A DNA stretch of 64,000 nt from Antedon bifida. Taxonomy: Eukaryota; Echinodermata; Crinoidea; Comatulida; Antedonidae. This document shows positions 50,901-62,900 of the stretch, one piece after another. The notes under the pieces are model-generated. The model was not told the origin of the DNA. It made no database searches and saw only the letters and a list, made by a program, of their open reading frames with translations. Position 1 is the stretch's first letter; each line of letters opens with the position of its first letter. The stretch covers positions 15,960,085 through 16,024,084 of the forward strand of contig OY727103.1 of assembly GCA_963402885.1 (NCBI GenBank), given 5' to 3'. A program made the translations under genes and the position numbers.

Positions 50901-53900
50901 TTTGCATACTAAGTCGAGAAAGGTAAATGTTTGGTCAAGAAACCTAATGTCATTGAACCATGTCGTCATTTTCTAACATTCTGTTTGTTTTTCATACAGA
51001 CATATTAATAGTGAACACGCATTGGACGACAGGAGCACGGCCCAAGCGCGTGTTCAAATGCAAGTTGTCAACCAATTGGAAATACAACTAGCCAAAGAAC
51101 GTGAGCGACTCGCGGCTATGATGGCACATTTGCATATGAAACCACCTGAGCCAAAGACACCTGTATCAACCGCAGTACGTTATTTGTTCTTTTATCATTT
51201 CAATGTTTTTTGCAATAAATAAAAGGAAAAAAAAAAAGATGTATTATCTCAAAAAAATAATCAATCAATTTGAAATATTTGTATTGTAATAATGCATTTA
51301 AATATTAACAAATTAGTTATTAACCTAATTTTTATTGAACTTATCATACATTAATCACATGTTTCATTGCTGTATTAACTTTGATCATTGTCGTTCATTT
51401 TTATGATTTATTGAATTTATCTTTTTTCTAGTCTGTTTATTAAGCATTACAAAGCAAATTATTATTTTTTTAACAGGCAAGTCCACCAGCTGTGAAATCA
51501 GTCATTGTACAATCACCAACTGTCGTCCAATCACCCCCCGCCCATCTTCCACCTCCTCCAGCCCCTCAACATATACCCCCTCCCCAAACATTACAAATTA
51601 TATCATCCACACCTAATCTGCCTTCCCCTCATCCGCACCCACCTCCTAGCCCCATTCATACCCCAATCAGTTCCGGTCCCATTCGCAGACGGATGAGTGA
51701 AAAGTACGGAGTGTCTCTGGATTCTGGTGAGTCTGGGAATATAATAGTAGAATAATATTTATAGAATTTCGAATGTAAAAAATAATATTTATAAGGACTG
51801 TTAATTTTAACTAAATGCTTTTAAAATTCAAAAACAAAACAAAGAATTGTTGACAAAGGTGCTGATCAAACAAAATGCTTAAATTTCAACAACAAGATTT
51901 AAGTTTCATTCTGGCTGTTGTTTCATTTCGCAATCTGGGATTGTAGACATTTTACCCATAATGCAACATGCGACACTGAATCAAATGAAGACTCATTGAT
52001 TATGAAATCCAATTATGTTTTCATCATTCACGTCTGCTACTAAGTTTAAAGATTTGGTCAAGTTATCATTTCTGTGTTTCTGTATTATAATGCATGGTTC
52101 TATGCTGTAAATATGTAAATAATAATAAACATTTATTTATACTGCAAAATAAAGTACTTATTATTGCTAATACTTATCTCTACATAAATTGGGAAAACCC
52201 AAGTCTGTAATTACAGTGGTTTGCCTTGGACCAAATAGATCAAATTTCCATTAAAATTACTTTCACCTTTGGGGTAGGCATATACCTGAGGACTGAAAAT
52301 AGTTTGCCCTAAAGTGGATCATTTGGGTGACAAGGGGCTATATTTCTATCCTTTAAAAAAATAAATTTAAAGAATAATGTTATTTTCACGTTACATTTCA
52401 TTTCACCATTAAAAAAATTCCATTGCATTTCTAAAGGCAGAAAACACTACTATTTTAAAATACAGTATTAAATGCCTGAATTCAATTTAATTAAGAACAT
52501 GTCCTAATTAATATACATCAGTAACCATTTCCATCTTCATCAGTGTTGCATTTTTGTAACTAACATCAGTTTCCTCACTCTCCTTAAAACATTAACAATT
52601 TCATTAAACAATGTTACCATATGCTACATATTTGTAGTACTATATTATTTATACAGATTCATCCATCTGTGGTTGAAAGTGTATTTTCATATTACATCTT
52701 TGATGATGGTATTGGTTATTTTATTGCTTAAAACCAAAGTAATAGAAATTATTTTATATTTCTAAATCAATGCCTTTTGCTTGCTTTTTAGGCCTGATGC
52801 TAGGCCTCCAAAACCTACCAGTTGAACACCACCGTGAGTAGTCATTTTTAGCCCTACACATATGGGAGGGGGGTCAATCATTGCATGCCTACCCCATTAT
52901 TTTCTTTGTCATGTCAGGTCCTTTAACTTTCCTACCAATACACACTCCTTCCAAAAATCCTGGTGACGCCTTAATTTTGATTACAAAAAAATCATGTAAA
53001 GAAATTCAAACATTACGTTAAAAATAATAAAGCATGTTGTTTTGGTAACATTCTTCCCATAATTAGTATTTATTTGAAATAAACTTTTGATTTTAACAAT
53101 GTAGAAGATCACTATAAAAATGTATGAAGGTAAAGTAGTATACAAAACTAAATGTGTTTCGTATTTAAGTTATTTCTTAAAGGATAAATTGCAATTTAGA
53201 AAAACAAAATGTGTTGTATTTATTTATGTTATAGCATAACATATTATTTTGGGTATAGAGTGTTTGGTTACATAGTAATAATTAGTAGTGGATGAAGTAA
53301 ATATCAGGTTTTACTTTCTTTTTAGTATTTGTGTAGTGAATTTAAGTAATAAACCTAGCTGTGTAGCCATATGTTTTACAATTCTATGGTCCTTGTTCAA
53401 ATCCTAGCTTAGACCAGGGAGCAGATTTATCAAACATGCTTGGAAAAAACCCCCATATTTGTTTCAAGTCAATGATTTTGTCAGTTTTCGATATAACCTA
53501 AGCGAAATATTTATTAGGTCTCAAAGTATATCCCATAAAATAAAACATAAAATTAAAATTTGTTTTATAAATATAGCCACAGTTTTCACTTGTGAACATT
53601 TTAACTGTTTTGACTTTGGCAATATTGATAAATATTATAATCATCCTAGAACATTTCCTTTAAAAAAAATGGAACATTAATGAATTGAAATAAATATGTT
53701 AGCTTGAAATCACAATTATTATTTCTAAAAAAATTAATAATAATGTTTAATTAAAATAAGAATATAATTTCACATTAGACATCCTACCATTATACCACTG
53801 GGGCTTACATGATATGATTAAAATATATATATATATATATCCAGTATGGAGTTTTCCATTTAGTTTTAATGATTTAAACCTAGAGGCATCTTGTATATTT

Positions 53901-56900
53901 CTGAATTTAAATTGTGTATTTCTGTTTGAATGTTTGTTTATACTTGCGATAGCTGTCTGGTTTTTATTCCTTTGTTTTGCTAGGGTCAAGCTCTTCTTGT
54001 CCGCTGGTAAACTGTTTTATAAGTTGTTTGTTCGTTGTATAAACACAGCAACCTCATTTGTAAATAATTAAGGATAGAGAAATGTGATTTACTTGCTAGA
54101 CAGATGCTACTTTGTTTATTCAAGGATCTAGTTATTTAGAAATCTAAATAAGGAAAAAATGAACAGTTTCTGAAAACAACAGTAGATTGTAAATGCTATT
54201 AAATGTTATGAATAATAAAATTAATACTTATAAATGCTCATAATCGCTATTTTATGAAAAATATTGACTAATGTTCTGAGGGTCAGACATCTCTTTCTGT
54301 GAGATACTAAAACCCAACATATGTTGACCGAACGAACATGGCACAAAACCAGGTATTCGGATAAAAAGATAGCAAAACCCAAAAAATAATTTTTATTTTG
54401 AGGTGTTATTTCAAATTACATAAAAGTATATTGAAATATATTTGTTTGTATTTCTCCAGTGCTTATACCAATCTATTTTGGTTTAAGATATTAGATTTCT
54501 GTATGAATTCGAGAGAAGCAAACAAAATGTGATATTGCAGAGTTTTCTGTTTATTTTCATTTGTTTTACTATGGATATCAAGTCCTAGTATGTTGTTACA
54601 CAAAAGAAATGCTATGCTTAAAATAATATAATATTAAGAGGGGTGTCACGAAACCTAAGACCACGAAAGCTAAGACCCCCTAAGACCTAAGATCACGAAA
54701 GCTAAGACCCCCTAAGACCTAAGATCACGAAAGCTAAGACCCAAGACCTAAGATTACAAATTCTAAGATATACTACAGCTTATAAAAAATACTTGTTTAT
54801 CCATACATAATTTTAAACATAGTAGGTTTCATTTATTACCATAAATATAATTAAATACTACTGCAAAACATAGATAAACTCACATTATTTTCGCCCGTTG
54901 AGTGAATGTATATTTTTTCTTTACAACAAACAAACTTGACAGGTTGTTTGTTGGTATATATTTACTCCATTGTGTTGGTTCAGAGGATGTTTTTCTTTCG
55001 CACCTGCCTTTCTTGTATTTTGACTCCAAATTTGTTAACTAACTTTATCCTGTGTACTGCATGACCATTGGTGTGTACTGCATGATAAATGTGAACTGAA
55101 GGCAGAGGAGGCGTTCCATAGAATACCACACTTTAAAATTAGGACTTATAAGTACTTTCAGAAGGAGAAACACATAAAAACAAATAAATAAATCCTTTAA
55201 ATTGATGATTTTACAGACGTGTTTCTTTGTATACTGTAACTCCTCCCCATGCTCAATGTTTTTGTTTCTATGGAGCGCAAAAAGAGCCACAATGATAGTA
55301 CACGTATAAAAACAGAAAGAAAACGAAACAAAAAAACTTATTATCATGATTTTTAAATTAAAATTTATTTGCGAGTATTTGTTTCTTCGTACTAGCATGA
55401 TTATACTATTATCATTACGATTTTAATTTTACATTGTTCCATCCACACTGTAGATGGACTCCACAGAGTTTTCAGCCCTCTACATAATTTTTGCTCTTTT
55501 GACGTTCCATAGAAACAAAAACATTGAACATGGGGTAGGCCTACTGTACTGTAGGCTATTCATGCGAAATTCGCAAACAGTATGTGTGCGAGAAAAACGT
55601 CTGTAAAATCATCAATTTAAAAATGTATTTGTTACTTTTTATGTGATTCTTTTTCATAAAAGGGCTAATTCTAAGGTGTGGTATTCAGAATAAATGTTGG
55701 GAGTTAAAATACAAGGCAGGCGCGAAAGATAAATATTTGTAATCTTAGGTCTTGGGTCTTAGCTTTCGTGATCTTAGGTCTTAGGGGGTCTTAGGTTTCA
55801 TAACACCCATAGTAAGAGTGGTTAGATAGTTGGGAGTCAAAGGTGGTTGCATATATTTTTGATGAGAAAAAGGCAATTTAGGCTAAACCATCCTATTCTA
55901 TCTAAATAAAGCCTTACCGTTTATTTTTCTTTCATTTCTCAAATATAGAAATTCAAAAGAATTGTGAATTCTATCGAAACGCAGATGTGCGCCCACCTTT
56001 TACATACGCAGCTCTGATCCGACAAGCGATTGTGGAATCACCGGGAAGGCAGCTTACCTTAAACGAAATTTACAATTGGTTCACGAGAACGTTTGCTTAC
56101 TTTAGGAGGAATGCGGCTACTTGGAAGGTAACTAAAGTGGTAAACTATAATGCATAGAAATTGTAAGAGTATACATTAGTGTCACCACCTAAAAGTGTGT
56201 CTCGTAGTTCAGTAGAATGAGACAAGTGAGAAAGTTTTTGCAAAATTCTCACAAGTTCTGTAATTCTAGTTCTGTGAGAATTGTACAAGTTCTGAGGAGT
56301 CTCCCACTAGTTCTGTGAGACTCTTAAAAGTTCTGAGAGTCTCCTAACAATTCTGTGAATCTCCTACAAATTCTATAGTTTCTTACAAGTTTTGTGAGTC
56401 TCTTATAAGTTCTGTGAGATTCCTACAAGTGAAGTCTTTACTGGTTTGATTTGAGAAAAGTACATTGTAAATCACTAGAAGAAGTGAAGAAAAGAATCAA
56501 ACACAGAATTCTATTCTAATCGGCCATAAAGCTACCTTTTATTGCGAAATGACATGTATGTTAATGACGATCGTTAACGACCGTTACCTTAGATGTTAAA
56601 CTAATTTAGGAAGTATTAAATGTGAAATTTATGAAGATTACTACTGTTATAAGATACATGTTGAGAAACGAAATCATTCTAACTGTACATTTGTAATCTC
56701 AGCCTTTGAATCTAAGTTAATTTAAAGATAACTTGAACCGAGACATCTACTAAATGCTAATTGTAATTCTCGTTAAACATGTACATAAACTTAAATAGGT
56801 AGAGTATTCATGTAGGTAATTTCGTTTGTCTGTTTCAATGCTATCTAAAGGGATGATTACGGTGCAAGTGTATATCGCCCCTCTTGTCGCTTTATGGCCG

Positions 56901-59900
56901 CCTTTTCAAGGCAAGTCGAGTACAGTTGTTTTCTTTTTTCATACTCGGCAATTACAAGATGGACTATAATGAACTTAGTGTCTGTCTACACTATTAAACT
57001 TTATGTGACAAAAAAATGTGATGTACATATATATGGACATGATGATGTCATATCACTACCTATTTGGGCGCATCACATTTTTTGTCAAACTAGTTTGATA
57101 GTGTAGACAGAGCTTTAGTCTGTTTTGAAATCTTAGGAAGTGGAGCCGTGATTTACAACCCAGACTCTAGGTCAGGATTGAAACCCTGACTTTAGGATTT
57201 GAAGGCAGGCACATTAACCACCAAGCTACAGCTCCACTAAATTTATATACATTTTTACAATTATAAATTTACAATTCAAAATATGCACATAATCCTGTAC
57301 TTGGTCAACCACACTTAAATATTTTACCTTCAGATACACAGTGCAGAGAATACATTTTTTAACAGGTTTCCCCTAAAATATTAAAAACCTGCTTGTATTT
57401 TCCTGTTATATTTTTCATATAAGTAAGAGGTGGGACTTGTGGTTGATGTCTTTATTGTCTTAATTATGTAAATTACTTGTTGTCGGAAAACATTTCAGAA
57501 CAGGATGCTGTGAGGCTGCTTGCAGATAATCAACTTATTTACAACTCAGTTGAATTTCCAAAAATGGTCACATAAGTAATCCAGATAAACTTTGTTTCTA
57601 TTCGTGTGTGGTTTTTACTTCCCAATTCCCCAAGTCTGGAGAAGAAAACTTAATTCTGCATAAATTAAATCACATATTAAATTCACAGAAACTCTGTGCA
57701 GTGATGTACCGGAAATTAATTAATTTGTAAATGTAAAAGATTAGGAAATTTGTCATAATGAGAAAAAGTTGCCCCAACAGCGAATCGAACCCGGATTACA
57801 GACATCCTACTATTAGACCACTGGGGCTTGCAGAGTACTATGGTTTAAATTTGATTGGATAGCATCCTAAAGCTGTGTCTACACTATCAAATTTATGTGA
57901 CAACAACATGTGATGTGCCCATATATGGACATGATGATGTCATGTCACTACCATATCTGGACATATCACTACCATATTTGGGTACATCACACCTTTTTTG
58001 TCTAACTAGTTTGATAGTGTAGACAGAGTATAATACAATATATTTGTAGATGGATTATTGGACAACCTCAACATGCCAACTTTGTGAAGTACCATAACAT
58101 TTAATGCCCAGTAGTTTTCTTTGTTAGCCCTGGGGTCTGTACGAAAAGCGACAAAAAACACCTTATTTAGCATAATTTTATTAACGGCCATATTAGAGTT
58201 TGCCTTTCTTAAATACAAACATTGCAATCAAATGCTAATTACAAGTGGAGGATTTTATATTATGTAGGCTCAACATCCTCCACTAACCTGTGTTTGTTAT
58301 TAATGAGAGGTATTTGCTTTGGCGTTGTGTAGCCAATCCACTTGTCCGCTGCTGAATCTGTTTGTCGTATTGTTGACATTATCCTGTGTGTTTGTTTGTG
58401 GATGACCTAGATTACTTCACCTCCTGTGAGAATCTATGTTAACATCAAATTCATGTTGCTTACAAATTACGTTTCCTCACTTTGAATTTATTTAAATCAT
58501 TATACTCATTATTATTGTTATAAACGCAAATGTTGCCATTTGCACCCTTGGGAACAAAAATATTTACGTTTCTACTATTCATATATAATGTAAACAGGTT
58601 GCAGCAACAATAGAGAAATTTGAACTTGTGTTATTTTTAATCTATTTATTTTATTATTTTATCGTTTTGTTTGCAAACAATGGTGTTAGTATAGAATTTT
58701 TAGCAAAGTAAGTAAACAAAACTGAAAAACAACAACATTCATTTCTTAAATATTTACAATTTAAGAAAAACAACAAACATTCATTTCTTAAATATTTACA
58801 ATATATTTGGGTTGTTACTGTTGTTTTGTAGTTTCACTTACCTCATATTGTAACTGTTTTTGATCTAAAAATGAAAGTGTTGATGAATTTACAGTTTAAT
58901 GTTACATTGTTTACAAATGAGCTTATAATTGTTTGAGAAAGCACAAACAAATGTTCTTATGGTAACATTTAGAAGAGAAAGGTCATATTAATGTGACATT
59001 TCTATTCTGTAATAATAATATATATTAATAACTTGTATGAGTTGTATCCACATACACTAGAGTTAACCCTGCCCTATGTGCTTTTATGCTTGGTTCCTAT
59101 TAGAGATGCAACAAAAGAGCGTAATGGAACGTCAGTGTTTTGACCAATCACAAGCAATTATTCGATTGGTCAACTCGCTTGTGTTGCATTTACGTCCGTC
59201 TGTTGCATCTGTAGTGGGAACCAAGTATAAACGCGCATAGGTCTGAATTGCGGTAAGTTAACTCTGGCCTTACATTCGATATAACTCTGATGTCCCTCCC
59301 ATGTAATGTACCTTTTACTGTAACTAAGTTTATGTGATTTAGACGCGATTGAGGAATGGTATGAAATATTTCTTACATGATCGAAACATAATTCATTACA
59401 AAAATAGAATATTCATATGTAATTTTATTGTGTAATTTATTTATATACAACAATTTAGATTTTAACTCATAATAAGAAGATTTTGTAGCTGCCATTATCC
59501 ACCACAAAGTGCTCAAGGTGCCTGTGAAAAGCCAAAGAAAACTTACTTGCATACCTAAAGAACTACAGTACCATTAAACCGATAGACAATACAAAACACA
59601 CATAAAAAAGATTGTTTTTTCTTCTTTTGTTTTGCAGAATGCAGTACGACATAATCTTAGTCTTCATAAATGTTTTGTTAGAGTCGAAAATGTGAAAGGA
59701 GCAGTGTGGACAGTAGATGAATTGGAGTTTATGAAAAGAAGGCCACAGAAACTCCAAATATCAGGGTAAGATGTCTGAAGCTGTACAATATATTTCACAC
59801 TAATCCAATCTTTTTTAGAGGGAGTAAAGTTCTGTCTACACTATCAAACTAGTTTGACAGAAAAAGTGTGATGTAAATATGATAGTGATGTCCTCAAATA

Positions 59901-62900
59901 TGGTAGTGATATGACATCATCATGTCCATACATGGGCACATCACATTTATTTGTCACAACAAGGCTTAAGGAATTGACCCTCTTAGCTGCGAGCTCATGT
60001 CTGAATAACAATAATTAGGTGATCATTTAGAATAAAATGATCACCTATTGTTATTGTATAAAATCTTTATTATTATTTTTTTTTTTATTATTTTTTTTCT
60101 TTTTATTGTTTCTGTACACTATTTTGTGTAACAATTATCTCAAAAAGTTTAATGTCAATGATTACAAAAATTTCAGAATATCTTTCAAATAATACAACTT
60201 AATCCTAATAAGCTTTCCAGCGTGATCACTCATCCGTGACGACATTTATACGCCATTTTGCAAAATCACATTATCAATCATATCTCCATAATTCATTATC
60301 ACATATTAATGAAATTCACTACACGTAAACTTCAGATCAAGGGTAAAAATATTAGCAAATAAAAACGCACGCACACGTAGGTTCATGCGCGTGATATCGC
60401 GCGTTAAAAATTTAAAACGCTCAAAATTAAGTTTTGATCAATTTAGAGCATGAATTAGGCCATTTGCGTGTTTCAAAAAATTACTGCGCAAAAATGCGTT
60501 TTTGCACGCGCGATACTTAAAAAGCGTAAAAAATATGAATTTTTTTTACAAATCTCATTCTACTCACCATCCTTAGTACATTCACCAAATTTGAGTCAGT
60601 TCCGACTTAAAATAACGCTATACGAGCACGTTAAAAATGACAAAATGCGCACATTTATTTTACAAAAGTTCTGAAAATGGTGAAAAATAGGTCTTTTTTA
60701 AAATGAAAATAATTCTTCAGAATGCAAGATGACCCCCGATTTTTTTTACTTATTCTGGAAGCCATTGAGTTGTAGATATGAATTCATGTACACATTTTAC
60801 GTACAAAATGTTTTGACGTCATCAAATGGCCACTTGAATTTAAAAATTAGGATTTGTTATCTTTTTGTGTAGATTATCACATTCAACAGAGCGCATCTTG
60901 GTTATGTGTGCTCGAATTTCGCACAACTTTCAGTATGTGCTTGCTTAATTAATTATCTTTATCATGAGTTGACACTATCTTCATTTTAATGACGTCATCA
61001 CGCGTAAAAACTTGAATAACTTAGTTCGTGTAATTTCACCTTCGCAGTAAATTTGAATATCTTACAGCTCTTCAGAATTGAAGGTTACCTTGATGATTAT
61101 AATTTATTATGAAAGCTGATGAAATGTAGATATTAATTCATATAAAAATTAAGCCTATCGGATGTTGTGACGTTAACATATGGCCAGTTGAAGTGAAAAA
61201 GTAGTTTTTTCATATTTTTCGTCAAAGTTATACACAATTCAAAGAGCGCGCACAGCGCTTCTACGTGCCAAATTTTTTTCCAAATCTTATAGTTTTTTGC
61301 TCAATTAATTATCTTTCGAAATTGTCATCTTAAAGTTTAGTTTGATAACGTCATCATGCCAAAAAATTAGAACATGTGTCCCGTAATTTCACCTATGCTA
61401 CACTGTATATAGATATACAGTATATACTGTACATATTGTATATGGCATATAGGCACAACTCAGCACTATAAGCATATAATAGGATGGCATACATCAACAT
61501 TTTCCGATCGTATGTTAACGTACGTGCATGTTTAAAAAAAAATTAATTTCAGTAAAATGATAAAAATGATCACCTATAATTCGTCAAAGTGACGAATTAA
61601 ATTCTAGTTATTCGTATGTTTTTTTTCAGGAGCTTAAGTGCTCCCACTACCCCCACCACGGCTTCCTCTCCATTACTTCATAGAAATCCAATTCCACTCA
61701 TAAAAAGTGACATGGTAGATCTGCACATGTACCCAATGAAAGACATTAAACATGAACTGGTAAGTTGCTATTAATTATTCACTACTGTAGCTTTTAATAT
61801 TTTAGCATGACAATGACAATAGCTTGTTTCTTTTTTCAACCTCTCATAGAACATTCTTTGTCATAAAAAAGTACCAAAGATAAATTTGAGTCAACTACAT
61901 ATGTATGTATGAACACCAAAATATATATATATATGTAATTGATAATTTGATATATAAATATTCTGTCGGCTACACGCAGCAAGTTTAAGTAATAATTAGG
62001 ACATAGGAAATGATGATTATTAAAATCTACACAGTTCAATTTCAAATTGTTTACGTTGTAAGACGATGTTTCACCAAATTAATACATCTTATACATATAT
62101 ATATGTACACTAGACCTACATGACTTCAATAAATTTGTTTTCCCTTTCAATTTTAACACATTTGTTTCTGTATTTGCAGACTGGCAGTTCTTGTCCCCAG
62201 TATCCGTCCTTTGCATCCAAATCCTCTGGCCCCTTATTATCCCCCAGCGGCAGAGAAAATTCCATCATAAGTCTTGGGGAGGAAGCCAGAGTTCGTAGCG
62301 AGCTGGCTTCAGAAACCGCGTCTCCCGAGTTACATCTGCAACCCCGAAATTTAAACAAAGCAGATGAGATGATGGAAAAGGATATGGATAATGAGAGAGA
62401 TGAAATAGAACAACGATACATTGATAAAACTGACGAAAGAGACATTGAAAATGGAGAAATGTAAGTCTGTTTTTGGTAGTATAGTCTGTTTTTTTACAAA
62501 TATAACCATTGTCTTGTCTATCAAAAACGTGCTTGCATATGCTAGACCATTGCAATTTAGTAATATTAGACGGAACAGTAATTTAATAACTACTTCGAAG
62601 TAACTTTGCGTCAGGGAGCTAAGTTAATTGGTCAGAGCCGCACCCATTTGTTTTGAGTATTCTCGAGTGTACTTAGTATTATCAAGTACAGTCACGTCGG
62701 AGTAGGGCAAGCATCTGACCAACTAGAAGGATTGTAATTGTCGTGTAATCATTTATGGTTATCCTTGACAATATTCCTAAATTAAGAATGTAAAAAAAAA
62801 GGATTATATATTATATTATCATAATAATAGGCTTTAAACCCTTTCATAATAATGTTTGCAAAGTCCTAACTCAAAAAAATGAAATATCAGGAAAATATAT

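Noticed and set aside
55045-55398. 117-aa minus-strand ORF
   Set aside because: Lies inside the palindromic foldback element and has no domain.
57773-57830. Functional tRNA gene on the minus strand
   Set aside because: Acceptor stem and T-arm are good, but the anticodon arm is too short for a cloverleaf.
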